Assembly: GCF_900114825.1 (NCBI RefSeq)
Contig: NZ_FOUI01000007.1
Span: forward strand, 1-64,000
Origin: Halopseudomonas yangmingensis
Lineage (GTDB): Bacteria; Pseudomonadota; Gammaproteobacteria; Pseudomonadales; Pseudomonadaceae
Reading direction: 5' to 3'
Length of the DNA: 64,000 nucleotides
Numbering within the stretch: position 1 is the first letter of the stretch; every line of letters starts with the position of its first letter. The notes below the pieces were generated by a model, which was given only the letters and a program-made list of their open reading frames with translations, had not been told where the DNA came from and searched no databases. This document shows, piece by piece, positions 16,613-24,979 of the stretch. A program made the position numbers and the translations under genes.

Positions 16613-18327
16613 TTTGGTGGGTGGAGCTGCCTGGACGTGCGCAGGCCGAGCGCGCCGCAGTCTCTGACTTGGCTGAGCAAAATCCATGGCTCACGAACGT
16701 AGCGTGGCGGGTCGCGGCTAACCTGCAATTTGTAGCCGACTTCGAGCTGCAGGTCGGAGAGCAGAGCATTCCGCTGACATTGACCTATCCCGATTTCTTT
16801 CCCGACACGACGCCTTCTGTTGTGCCGCGTGATGGGGTTCGTTTATCGGGGCATCAATACGGTGCGGCCGGCGAGCTCTGCCTAGAACACCGTCCTGATA
16901 ATTGGTCGCCTGAAATTACTGGCGCCATGATGATTGAAAGCGCATACCGCTTGCTGTCGGTTGAGCAGGAAACCGGTCAGGCGGCGGAGTCAGATCACCG
17001 CACGCTCCCTGCCCAGCGAGTGAGAACCGCAGCGTTTCGCTTCCTCTGCTCAGAGCTAGTGCGGGCCGGTTTGCAGATGGTCGAAGAGGGGGATGTGGTA
17101 GAGGCTGAAATTCAGGAGCACTACTTCTCTGGCGTTTGGGCTGCTCAGTTAGCGCGTATTGGTCCTGCTGACGCGCCTGCCTGGGTCGAGCCGAAGAGAC
17201 GTGGTTACGGTGCTACCTCAGTAGCTAGTAAAGTGATTCGTTTACCCGAGGGCTCACCCATCGAGTGCCAGTCACTTGATGACCTGGTCGCACTCCTTGA
17301 GCCTCATGGCCATCGCTCCTTGGGACAGGAGCTATTGCTGGTGTCCGGGACTAACGCGGTCATCCTCTGTGAGGGGGGGAACATTCTAGTCGCCATGGTC
17401 TATGGCGATGTAGGGAACCGAACGCTGATCAAATACAACCAGGTCATAACTGAGGTTGATAGCGTACGCCTCGATCCTGCATACGCTCGTCTCAATGCAG
17501 CGAGAGTCGCAGTAGTTGGATGTGGCTCCGTTGGTTCTAAAGTGGCAGTACAGCTGGCTCGATCGGGGGTCGGGCATTTTGTGCTCGTAGACGGCGACGT
17601 ATTTGCCTCGGGCAATTTGGTCCGTAACGAACTCGACTGGCGAGCGGTGGGCATGCATAAGTCGCGAGCCCTGGAGTCCCGGCTTCAAGAAATTAGCGCT
17701 GATTGTGAAGTTATCAGTCGAACTACAGTCCTAGGCGGGCAAGAAAGCGGTGGGGCAACCGCCGTGACGATGAAGCACATCGCTGACTGTGATGTGATCA
17801 TTGATGCCACTGCCGATTCGACCGTTTTCAACCTATGTGCATCCATTGCACGTAGAGCCAAGAAGCCAATGTGTTGGGCGCAAGTATTTGGCGGCGGCGC
17901 CGGTGGGATTGTCGTGCGATCACGGCCAGAACTGGATCCCGCGCCATTGGCGGCCAGGCAAAGAATCGAAGCTTGGTACGCGGACCAGGGAGTCGAGTGG
18001 CCTGAGGAACGAACCTCGCAACCTTATTCGGAGGTTGGTGATTCAGGGGGGCCTTTGATTGCGGATGACGCAGACGTATCCGTTGTGGCGGCGCATTTAT
18101 CCCGCTTTGCCATTGATCTGCTTGCCCGTCCCGGCTCAACGATTTTTCCTTATTCGGCCTACCTCATAGGCATGGCTGAAAGGTGGGTATTCACTGCACC
18201 CTTTGACGTTAGACCCATCGACCTTGGCGCTAGTGATGGTTGGAGTACAGAGACGCAGGAAGGTGACCTTGAGGCGCTTAAGCAGTTGCTAGCCGATCTG
18301 TTCCCTGGAGCAGGCAATGCGGGTTGA
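16609..18327 (+). CDS. cap2: CBASS Cap2, E2-E1 fusion conjugating enzyme
   Basis: Cap2 primes the CD-NTase by a ubiquitin-like conjugation reaction. The N-terminal E2-like domain has its cysteine in GELCLEHRPDNW near residue 90. The C-terminal E1-like adenylation domain has the nucleotide loop VAVVGCGSVGSKVA near 303 and a probable E1 cysteine in KPMCWAQVFGGGAGG near 423. Total length is 572 residues if it starts at TTG 16609, which overlaps the cdn stop (TTGA) and follows AGGGGG with good spacing; GTG 16621 is the alternative. A longer frame from 16366 lies inside cdn and is rejected. It overlaps cap3 by 11 bases. Confidence 0.92.
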   Translation: MIWWVELPGRAQAERAAVSDLAEQNPWLTNVAWRVAANLQFVADFELQVGEQSIPLTLTYPDFFPDTTPSVVPRDGVRLSGHQYGAAGELCLEHRPDNWSPEITGAMMIESAYRLLSVEQETGQAAESDHRTLPAQRVRTAAFRFLCSELVRAGLQMVEEGDVVEAEIQEHYFSGVWAAQLARIGPADAPAWVEPKRRGYGATSVASKVIRLPEGSPIECQSLDDLVALLEPHGHRSLGQELLLVSGTNAVILCEGGNILVAMVYGDVGNRTLIKYNQVITEVDSVRLDPAYARLNAARVAVVGCGSVGSKVAVQLARSGVGHFVLVDGDVFASGNLVRNELDWRAVGMHKSRALESRLQEISADCEVISRTTVLGGQESGGATAVTMKHIADCDVIIDATADSTVFNLCASIARRAKKPMCWAQVFGGGAGGIVVRSRPELDPAPLAARQRIEAWYADQGVEWPEERTSQPYSEVGDSGGPLIADDADVSVVAAHLSRFAIDLLARPGSTIFPYSAYLIGMAERWVFTAPFDVRPIDLGASDGWSTETQEGDLEALKQLLADLFPGAGNAG

Positions 18328-18781
18328 GATCTCGAATAGCGTCAGGGACAAGCTACGGAAGGCGCTAAGAACCGCGGGCAGTCGCGAAATTGGTGGTGTC
18401 CTGATGGGGGAGCAGGTCGCGCCAGGTCATTTTAAGGTCGTCGACTTGTCGATCGACAGCCAGACCGGCGGACGAGCTCATTTTGTCCGTGATTCAGAGG
18501 CCCATGCCGAGGCTCTAGCCGCTTTCTTTCGCGAGACGGGCCATCAATATGATCGATTCAACTACTTGGGAGAATGGCACTCCCACCCTCGATTTTCGGT
18601 CACTCCGAGTACTCAAGATGTGAAATCCATGAACGATTTGGTAGAGGGGGAGAGGGGAATCGACTTCGCGGTATTACTGATTGTCAGGTTGCAATGGTGG
18701 CGCTGGATATCCTGCTCCTGCACCTTGTTTTGTCGTAACGCTAAGCCTGTGCCAGTCGATTTATTGGAGGAACAGCGTTGA
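18317..18781 (+). CDS. cap3: CBASS Cap3, JAB-family deconjugating protease
   Basis: Cap3 removes CD-NTase conjugates made by Cap2. The 154-residue protein has the full JAMM set: Glu in REIGGVLMG near residue 25, HSHP near 92-95 in GEWHSHPRF, and the SxxD ligands in TPSTQD. The C-terminal half VRLQWWRWISCSCTLF fits the usual Cap3 strand. It overlaps both neighbours (cap2 by 11 bases, the effector by 4), so the whole CBASS operon is tightly coupled. No truncation is seen. Confidence 0.92.
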   Translation: MRVEISNSVRDKLRKALRTAGSREIGGVLMGEQVAPGHFKVVDLSIDSQTGGRAHFVRDSEAHAEALAAFFRETGHQYDRFNYLGEWHSHPRFSVTPSTQDVKSMNDLVEGERGIDFAVLLIVRLQWWRWISCSCTLFCRNAKPVPVDLLEEQR

Positions 18782-19848
18782 TCAACTACTTCCTGCGCTC
18801 CCTCATCGACTGGATCTTCAGGCGACGATCAACCGGATTGACCCTGGTAAGAATTGGGGTGCCGCTTCTTGCTGTAGTTCTCGTAGGCCTCACGATCGGG
18901 GTGGAGATTCCCACATCCCAAGGTCCCTTAGTCTTGAAGTGGGACTCATCTGGCTCTACTGGCGTATTGAGCTATGGCGTATTCGTCATCGCAAGCCTCA
19001 TCGTACTGATAGGGCTAGGTCTCATCATTCGAGATATCCGTGAGGAAGGCCGCAAAAAAGTCATTGTCATCGAGGCAAGAGGGTTACGCGATTGGCAGGG
19101 GCAACCTTTGGCATCGGCGGTTCCGTGGTCAGTGCCTGGGCGACGCGAACAGGTGATAGTTGATCTCAGGCAAGGGTTAGTGGATGGCCAAATCGTCAGC
19201 CCTGACGTAGCGCTACGTCGTCTGGCTGGATTGGCCGACGATATTTCTCGACGTTGTGATGGGTTGGACAGGCTGGATATCTCCTTCGTGCTCGGTGGGC
19301 TCGCACCGGTGCCATTTCTTTTTCTACTGGGAGTGATCGTTGATGATGAGTCCCGAACGTTCTTTATGGACTGGGAGCGGACTCGGCATGACTGGCAAAC
19401 TCTGGCTGAGGAGGATGATGGCAAGCGGTTCGTAGTTACCGGGCTGGAAAAGGTCCACGCACAAATACGGCGAGTGGCACTCTGCGTGTCTGCTTCGTAC
19501 GATGTGCTGGACGCAGATGTGCAGGTTGCGGAGCCCAATGTACCGATCATCAAAATGGAGTTGGATGGGCGCAACACCAACTCGCACTGGTCCGAGCTGA
19601 AACAGCAGAAGCTTGCTCAGCAGTTTCTAGATACTGTGATGGTCTTGGCTCGGCAGGGCGTCAGCGAAATTTCTCTGTTTCTGGCCGCACCGGCGAGTCT
19701 CGCATTGCGACTAGGTACGCTCTACGACAAACGTAACCTTCCGCATGTCGAGGTTAATCAGTTTGAGCAGGGTGACCCCAAACGATTCCCTTGGGCAGTT
19801 CGAATGCCGGTGTCGGGGTTGCCACTGGCTGAGGTGAGACAACGATAG
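18778..19848 (+). CDS. cap14: CBASS effector, 2TM-SAVED (Cap14-like)
   Basis: The 356-residue protein has two N-terminal membrane helices (about residues 24-42 and 61-84), a basic loop, and a SAVED domain filling the rest, with the usual C-terminal strand region around HVEVNQFEQGD. SAVED domains bind cyclic nucleotides; in this architecture binding is thought to trigger membrane disruption and abortive infection. It follows cap3 with an ATGA-type overlap. It lacks the endonuclease domain of Cap4 and the HNH of Cap5, so the membrane route is the likely killing mode. Its assignment rests on architecture and operon context. Confidence 0.85.
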   Translation: MINYFLRSLIDWIFRRRSTGLTLVRIGVPLLAVVLVGLTIGVEIPTSQGPLVLKWDSSGSTGVLSYGVFVIASLIVLIGLGLIIRDIREEGRKKVIVIEARGLRDWQGQPLASAVPWSVPGRREQVIVDLRQGLVDGQIVSPDVALRRLAGLADDISRRCDGLDRLDISFVLGGLAPVPFLFLLGVIVDDESRTFFMDWERTRHDWQTLAEEDDGKRFVVTGLEKVHAQIRRVALCVSASYDVLDADVQVAEPNVPIIKMELDGRNTNSHWSELKQQKLAQQFLDTVMVLARQGVSEISLFLAAPASLALRLGTLYDKRNLPHVEVNQFEQGDPKRFPWAVRMPVSGLPLAEVRQR

Positions 19849-20138
19849 CTACGGGTATTCCAGCCAATAATGGAGGGGCGGGCAGTGATGACCGGCAGCT
19901 TTTGGCAGGTTTCTGCCTGTTGCTACCGGCTGCTTTGTTGCTGGCTGTGGATGGTCATTTTTCTCTCGTGCAGAACTCTGCCCAGTCCGCCATCAGTGTC
20001 CGGCCCAGTTAACAAATAAAAGTTTGGCCTATCTATATTTCAAAGGCCGTGTGGACTTCAAGCTAATCCGGGGTAGGGATCTTTCATCCAGATTCGTCCT
20101 GCAACCCCTGGGCAATAGGGTGGTCAAAGAGGTTTTCT

Positions 20139-20384
20139 ATGCAAAACATCTTCTCTGAGGCAGCAGTCAGCATTTCTGAGCTGAAGAAAAACCCATCCCG
20201 CATATTGGCTGAAGCCGCAGGTGCCCCTGTAGCCTTGCTCGAACAGGATCGCGTTATGGCATATCTGGTCCCAGCGACGCTGTACGAACAAATACTCGAG
20301 CGCCTGGACGATTTCGAGCTGGCTTCATTAGCGAAGGCTCGGGCAGCTGAAAAATCCATCCAGGTTTCCTTGGAAGACCTGTAA
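20139..20384 (+). CDS. Phd/YefM-type antitoxin without a visible toxin
   Basis: The 81-residue protein has the Phd/YefM fold signature: VSISELKKNPSRILAEAAG, then PVALLEQDRVMAYLVPATLYEQIL, which dimerises and binds DNA. Such antitoxins normally precede a RelE/Doc toxin, but the next gene is a complete ParD-like antitoxin 126 bases on. The toxin is either lost or this is a solitary regulator. The 290 bases upstream, after the CBASS effector, hold no gene or clear element. Confidence 0.85.
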   Translation: MQNIFSEAAVSISELKKNPSRILAEAAGAPVALLEQDRVMAYLVPATLYEQILERLDDFELASLAKARAAEKSIQVSLEDL

Positions 20385-20476
20385 GCAGCAGATGCTCGGG
20401 TTTGGATTGAGCCATCCAGTGTTATGCCCATCGGCGTCTGAATGCGCAGCACAGTTTTTTCTCTGCTACGATATTC

Positions 20477-20491
20477 AAAGGTAATACCTTT
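20477..20491. promoter_or_regulatory. Palindromic operator of the first ParDE-type module
   Basis: AAAGGTA-A-TACCTTT is a perfect inverted repeat 20 bases before the antitoxin ATG. The same palindrome occurs at 26178-26192 before the second copy of the module, so it is very likely the antitoxin binding site overlapping the promoter. Confidence 0.7.
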
Positions 20492-20510
20492 AGATAACGG
20501 AGGGCTGACC

Positions 20511-20783
20511 ATGGCCACTTCCATCAAAATTGACGACGATCTGAAAGGTCGCATTCAGCATTTGGCTGGTTTGCGGCAGCGCTCATCTCACTGGATCATG
20601 CGTGAGGCGATCACCCAGTACGTAGAGCGTGAGGAGGCCCGTGAGAGCTTCAAACAAGAAGCGCTGGCATCTTGGGCTGCATACCAGGAAACCGGCCAGC
20701 ACTTGACCGGCCAGGAGGCTCGCACCTGGCTTGGTAGTTGGGGTACAGATGCTGAGGCAGAGTTGCCCAAGTGCCACGACTGA
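20511..20783 (+). CDS. Ribbon-helix-helix (CopG/ParD-type) antitoxin, copy 1
   Basis: Ninety residues with an N-terminal ribbon-helix-helix (MATSIKIDDDLKGRIQ) that binds DNA and a C-terminal region that blocks the toxin. The start at 20511 fits the family opening and follows GGAGGG. It overlaps the toxin gene by 13 bases. It differs from the copy at 26211-26483 at about 12 of 90 positions. It lies just inside the integrase end of the island. Confidence 0.9.
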   Translation: MATSIKIDDDLKGRIQHLAGLRQRSSHWIMREAITQYVEREEARESFKQEALASWAAYQETGQHLTGQEARTWLGSWGTDAEAELPKCHD

Positions 20784-21064
20784 TCGTCACGGAAGGCGCG
20801 GCGAAGGGCCTGGAGCGTTGCCGGCGATTTCTCTCCGATAAAGATCCGCAGGTTGCGCGCCGTGCTGCACAGGCAATCGAGCGCCAATTCGCTCGATTGG
20901 AGGAAAGTCCGGAAGTAGGGCGTCCATTTCCAGATCTGCCAGAGCTGCGTGAGCTCATCATTGAGTTTGGTGACTCAGGTTACGTCGCGTTGTACCGCTA
21001 TGAGCGCGCAGATGACACCGCCTATGTCTTGGCCTTTCGCCATCAAAAAGAAGCTGGCTACTGA
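20771..21064 (+). CDS. RelE/ParE-family toxin, copy 1
   Basis: The 97-residue toxin uses a GTG start at 20771 inside the antitoxin gene. It has the ParE/RelE fold pattern: two N-terminal helices, then IIEFGDSGYVALYRYE and a final strand ALFRHQKE-like end (AFRHQKEAGY). ParE-type toxins act on gyrase and RelE-type on ribosomes; the sequence alone does not decide. It differs from copy 2 (26471-26764) at about 7 of 97 residues. Its stop is 7 bases past the end of the convergent integrase gene. Confidence 0.9.
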   Translation: MPRLIVTEGAAKGLERCRRFLSDKDPQVARRAAQAIERQFARLEESPEVGRPFPDLPELRELIIEFGDSGYVALYRYERADDTAYVLAFRHQKEAGY

Positions 21065-22467
21065 GGCTGGATAGCAGGTACCGGAGTCCCGGCAAGAATC
21101 GACTCTAACTTTTCGCCCAACAAGCTCCAGGCTTCGGTTTTTTCCTTGGCGTAATCGTGGTGCAGGTAATGTCGACGTACCTTCGAGCCGCCCAGCAGAT
21201 GGTTCTGGCAGCGGTCGATGATTTCCAGTGTCACACCCAGCTCCTGCATCATCGTCGCGCCCGTGCGACGCAGGTCATGCGGGGTCCATTCCCCCCTGGT
21301 TCCCTTGCTCAGCACAAGTGAATCGTCATGATGCCGGCCGGCCAGTGGCTTGCTGCGGTTTTTGAATCGACACTGGCGGTCTCCGATGAGCTTGCTGACA
21401 GTCTTGGTATCAACGTGGCTTTTACCATCCTTGCTGGGGAAGCAGAACGGCGTATCGCCGGTTTCTTTCTGAAGGCGTTTGAACTGAGCAATGGAAAACG
21501 CTGACAGGAACACGTGGTGATCCTGGCGCTTGCCTTTGTGGCCCTTGGTGGCTTCTGCCGGAATGAACCAGGTGCCTTTCTCCAGATCCACGTAGCGCCA
21601 TTCTGCCTTAAGCAGCTCGCCGATTCGGCAGAGAGTGCTCAGGCAGATCCACAGAGCGCACTGGACTCGCGTGTTGACCGGGCGAATGCCTGAATACTTC
21701 TGTCCAGCAGGAAGCTCTTCGTAGTCTTTCTCCAGGCGTTCGAGGATGTCACGCAGTTCTCGAATCTCGTCAGGCGAGAGCAGTCGATCCCGCTGCTCTT
21801 CGTAGTCATGGTCGAGCAACTTATTCACGTCTATCAGGTCGGCTGGATTGCCGTCAGCCATCAGGCCACGCCATGGTTTGCGTTTCTCGGCCCAGCGCAG
21901 CATCTGGCCGATGTCCTTGCTGCGGATGACGACGGTGCGATTTAGGCCGCGAGATTTGACTGAGCGCAGGACAGCGAGGAGATCCTTTTCAGTAAGGTTG
22001 CGCAGCGGCTTCTTGCCAATCAGTGGCAGGACGTCCTTCTTGAAGCTGCGGATCAGTTCGGCATTGCCGTCCTGGCGGGAGACACCGTCGCGTATCCACT
22101 CATCAAACAGATCGGCCACTGTCTTGTTTTCTGCGGCTTCACGCTCTGCTTCAGCAATAGTGGTGGCGATTGCCGCTTGTGCTTCGATCCGTGCAGCTTT
22201 GGCGGCAAGGGTAGGGTGCAGGCCTTTGGTGACGAGTACCCGGGCCTCGTCGCGCTCAGACCGAATTTGCGCCAAGCTTTTCTTCGGCCAGCTACCCAAG
22301 CGCTTCCTGGTTCGCGCTCCATCCAGCTTGAATTCATAGCTGAACTGAACTGTGATTCCGCGAACCCCGGCGCGCACCTCGGCAACCAATCCTCCATCCT
22401 CACGGAAGACCTTGCCGTCATCTTGGGCTGTCAGTGCCTCTAATTGCTTAATCGTTACCTTGGACAC
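21058..22467 (-). CDS. int: P4-type tyrosine integrase of the island
   Basis: The 469-residue protein has an N-terminal arm-binding domain of the prophage type (VRGITVQFSYEFKLDGART, RKRLGSWPKKSLAQIR), a core-binding SAM-like domain, and a catalytic domain with Arg in CRIGELL, H-x-x-R in PHDLRRTG and the Tyr in the RRHYLHHDY region. It recombines attP with a tRNA gene. The partial tRNA-Pro copy lies 190 bases beyond its start, fitting an integrase placed at the island end. The protein is complete. It starts at ATG 22467 and runs leftward into the island. Confidence 0.95.
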   Translation of the reverse strand: MSKVTIKQLEALTAQDDGKVFREDGGLVAEVRAGVRGITVQFSYEFKLDGARTRKRLGSWPKKSLAQIRSERDEARVLVTKGLHPTLAAKAARIEAQAAIATTIAEAEREAAENKTVADLFDEWIRDGVSRQDGNAELIRSFKKDVLPLIGKKPLRNLTEKDLLAVLRSVKSRGLNRTVVIRSKDIGQMLRWAEKRKPWRGLMADGNPADLIDVNKLLDHDYEEQRDRLLSPDEIRELRDILERLEKDYEELPAGQKYSGIRPVNTRVQCALWICLSTLCRIGELLKAEWRYVDLEKGTWFIPAEATKGHKGKRQDHHVFLSAFSIAQFKRLQKETGDTPFCFPSKDGKSHVDTKTVSKLIGDRQCRFKNRSKPLAGRHHDDSLVLSKGTRGEWTPHDLRRTGATMMQELGVTLEIIDRCQNHLLGGSKVRRHYLHHDYAKEKTEAWSLLGEKLESILAGTPVPAIQPQ

Positions 22468-22654
22468 TCTCTACCCCTAGTACAATTCCTTGCGCCCGAA
22501 TTTTGTGCCACTTTTGTGCCACCGAATTGCATAGCTGGTGGTGGACGGTATTGGACGCTGCCGGATGCAATATTAGCCTGCAAGCCCCGTATTTACTAGG
22601 TTTAAGCCTGTCCAATAGTGTTTGGTAGGATCTATGGAAATCCACCAAATAAGC

Positions 22655-22701
22655 GCATGGGGTGCAAGGGGTCGAGTGTTCGAATCACTCCGTCCCGACC
22701 A
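22655..22701 (+). other. attR: partial copy of the 3' half of tRNA-Pro(GGG)
   Basis: The sequence from GCATGGGG through TTCGAATC to CCCGACCA matches the anticodon arm (GGG), T arm and acceptor end of bacterial tRNA-Pro, with CCA coded. The 5' half of the tRNA is absent: the bases before 22655 do not pair with the acceptor strand. A 3' fragment beside a tyrosine integrase is the hallmark of an attachment site made when an island inserts in a tRNA gene. The orientation places the island to the left and the native tRNA at the other end, outside the window. Confidence 0.85.
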
Positions 22702-22713
22702 AATAACTCCAGA

Positions 22714-22747
22714 AAATCCAGTCACTTTGTGGTGGCTGGATTTTTTT
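22714..22747 (+). terminator. Rho-independent terminator after the tRNA-Pro fragment
   Basis: AAATCCAGTCAC pairs with GTGGCTGGATTT (one G-T pair) over a six-base loop, followed by a run of T. It lies 12 bases after the CCA and is probably the original tRNA-Pro terminator, which supports reading the right side as old chromosome. Confidence 0.8.
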
Positions 22748-22901
22748 ATGGGTGATGGTTTTGGGTGGTTTGAAGGGAATGGCTTTCTGGTAATAAAAAC
22801 TGAGCTTAAGGTCTCATGCTCGTGGTACAGGTGAATAGCCAGAGTCCGTCTGGCCTTTGCCTGATTCAGAGGTGCAGCCGTTATTCGATCCCTCGCTTGT
22901 T

Positions 22902-23333
22902 TCAACCCCAAAGATTATTGCAGATACGCTGCGCTGCAGCGGTCGCGGCTCTGCAGTCAAACTGCGCTGGATCAAAGTGACCGCCGGCCCAAGCCAGCGC
23001 CTCCTGGCCTTCTTCACTGTCCGGCTGGGCAATCACCTGCAGAAAGTCCAGATACCCCGGCACGCCACCCACATCCTCCGGTGGACACGCACCAGCACCA
23101 TCCAGTACCTCGCACCAGGTGCCGGAAGCATTGCCCGGCTCCTGTGCTTCCAGTGCAATCACGTGTTGCCAGCTGTCGCCAAAGTCATAGGTGTAGCGCA
23201 CACGATCAACATGCTTGAACGCTTTTGTCAGTTCGCTAACAAATCTCGCTTGGCCATTGACAGCAAGGCTCTGCGACAGCGATCTTGTGTCTGAGTTGTA
23301 AGTTGCATTGCCGCCGATAGCTGCAATAGCCAT
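22902..23333 (-). pseudogene. Truncated plasmid pRiA4b ORF-3-like protein
   Basis: The frame contains the family core YTYDFGDSWQHVIALE, then GNASGTWCEVLDGAGACPPEDVGG and the C-terminal GYLDFL and FDPAQFD blocks. The N-terminal part of the family, before the DFGD core, is mostly replaced by unrelated residues (MAIAAIGGNATYNSDTRS), so the gene is 5'-truncated. These proteins are common on plasmids and islands; their function is unknown. It ends 200 bases after the att copy. Confidence 0.65.
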
Positions 23334-23369
23334 GCGAGGAAATGCTACTCGGCAGTTGTCGTCTGGATA

Positions 23370-24671
23370 TCAGGAAAGCTGTTTGCACATTTCGGCAATC
23401 ACGATGCTGACGATAGTTCTCAGGCAACGCGTTTCACCTGCAAGAGTTGCTTGGAGATTTGGCTGCTTCTGCGCCAGTTCCTGATTGTCGCGGACGACTT
23501 GTTCAAGCAACTGATTCGCAGTGGCCTGGATCCCCGATGTCATTTTGTCGATTGATGCCAGTGCTGCGCTGGCTTTTATACCCATGGCCTCGGCAGCGGC
23601 AATGAGATTTTTGCGATTGAGGTGCGTAATCCGGTCCTCTTCTCCTACTGGCCAGGCCATTCTGACCTGTTCTGGCCAGCCATTCTGGTCAAACGCACGA
23701 GTGGTATACACCGCGGTACTCAGCAGGTCGTAAAAGGGGGAAAGGTTTACTCCCTTGGCCGTGACCAAGAAGCTGAGGTTTTTCAGGTGGGCGTCGCCGT
23801 TGCCCACCAAGATGTTGAACACTAGCCAGCGGAATAGCTCGAGGCGAGCTTTTGCCGGAATGTTGCACATCTTGCTGATATCCAGCAGGCGCTGCACGCT
23901 GCCTTGATCGTACTTGTAGGCTCGGTCGAGTCCAAGCAATTGGCAGGCATCAATGCAATGCAGACGCTCCCAGCCTCTTGGTGTTTGCCGCCTATCGAAA
24001 CGGGAGATGAGGTAGACCGGTTGTGGAATATACCTGCGAGTGACTTCTGGAACTTGAAGGCCCATTCTTTTTGCCAGAGTCATGACAAACCACTCGTTAA
24101 TCACCGAATGTGCGTAGGTCAAGTCTGGGTGGTCAGGCTTAAGGATATGGGTCGAGGGCATGTTGCCGGTGGGCTCTAGCAGTCGCTCTCCGTCTAAGAT
24201 GATGGCCATCTTGTGCTGAGCGCCTGCCAGCGACATGCGCTTGGCAGCTTGCTCGGCTAAAGATACGCGTGGCATATCGCGAATGCGTTGCGAAAGTACT
24301 TCATCAGGTAGTGCCCGAAGTTCACCTGGTGTGGGTTGCTGCTCTGGTGGAAGGAGGGTGATAGAGCCCGCCGATTCAGCTCCGAATTGGGTAAGCAAGC
24401 CAAAGGCGTCGGCTACAGATGTATGCGCAGCTCGAGCGATCAACTGTCGCTGGCCTTCCTCAGGCAGCAGGTTGTCGAAGTACCACTGTACTGGACGCAA
24501 CGAGGCGCCATCCATGTGCGGCTCATTCTGCAGGGGCAGGTTAGGGCAAAGAGGGTAGGCACCCGGTTGGCTTAGCCATTGCTGGGTGTAGGCGAAGCTC
24601 CAAAGCCCGTTCTGTTCGGATAAGGTGCCGATCAGTGTGTGGTTGATCCAGACGTTTAATTGGCGATCCAT
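23370..24671 (-). CDS. hipA: HipA-type serine/threonine kinase toxin
   Basis: HipA kinases phosphorylate translation factors such as glutamyl-tRNA synthetase and induce dormancy. The 433-residue protein has the N-terminal HipA domain (1-100), the ATP-loop region RMSLAGAQHKMA near 145, the catalytic loop NGDAHLKNLSFL near 295, and the metal-binding Asp in PFYDLLST near 314. Length is normal. It follows hipB after 24 bases on the same strand. The final 60 residues have lower similarity to the usual HipA end and may be a lineage variation. Confidence 0.93.
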   Translation of the reverse strand: MDRQLNVWINHTLIGTLSEQNGLWSFAYTQQWLSQPGAYPLCPNLPLQNEPHMDGASLRPVQWYFDNLLPEEGQRQLIARAAHTSVADAFGLLTQFGAESAGSITLLPPEQQPTPGELRALPDEVLSQRIRDMPRVSLAEQAAKRMSLAGAQHKMAIILDGERLLEPTGNMPSTHILKPDHPDLTYAHSVINEWFVMTLAKRMGLQVPEVTRRYIPQPVYLISRFDRRQTPRGWERLHCIDACQLLGLDRAYKYDQGSVQRLLDISKMCNIPAKARLELFRWLVFNILVGNGDAHLKNLSFLVTAKGVNLSPFYDLLSTAVYTTRAFDQNGWPEQVRMAWPVGEEDRITHLNRKNLIAAAEAMGIKASAALASIDKMTSGIQATANQLLEQVVRDNQELAQKQPNLQATLAGETRCLRTIVSIVIAEMCKQLS

Positions 24672-24695
24672 TGCAGTTTTCTATCTCTGGGCAGA

Positions 24696-24974
24696 TTACT
24701 GTTGTTCAGATTTTTCGAGAAGCCTTTCCAGATTCTGTCGAGTTTGTTCCGCGACCTCATCCGGAACATCAACGTAGACTTGAAGTCCCAGCTCCCGCAT
24801 GACCTGGAAAAGCTTTCCCCAGTGAACAGACTCGCCGCCACGCTCCACTTTGCCGAGGAAGTTCTCGGACACGCCGATGCTGCCCGCGGCATCGTCCTGG
24901 CGCATGTCCATGGCCTTGCGGCTTGAGCGAATTACCATGCCAATTTTTTCCGGTGTGTCGATCTGAAACTGCAT
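24696..24974 (-). CDS. hipB: HipB-type antitoxin, XRE-family repressor
   Basis: The 92-residue protein has a helix-turn-helix (residues about 18-70, with MRQDDAAGSIGVSENFLGKVERG) and a short C-terminal tail that ends EKSEQQ. It represses hipBA and neutralises HipA. I chose ATG 24974; a longer frame from 25028 would read through the first operator. Three copies of its probable binding site lie just upstream. Confidence 0.9.
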   Translation of the reverse strand: MQFQIDTPEKIGMVIRSSRKAMDMRQDDAAGSIGVSENFLGKVERGGESVHWGKLFQVMRELGLQVYVDVPDEVAEQTRQNLERLLEKSEQQ

Positions 24975-24979
24975 GCCTA

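Noticed and set aside
18660..18781. Possible frameshift in the Cap3 C terminus, where another frame also looks coding
   Set aside because: The in-frame end VRLQWWRWISCSC to LLEEQR is a plausible Cap3 end and keeps the 4-base overlap with the effector.
22625..22701. Full tRNA-Pro gene
   Set aside because: Only the anticodon-to-acceptor half matches; the 5' acceptor strand and D arm are absent, so it is an attachment-site copy.
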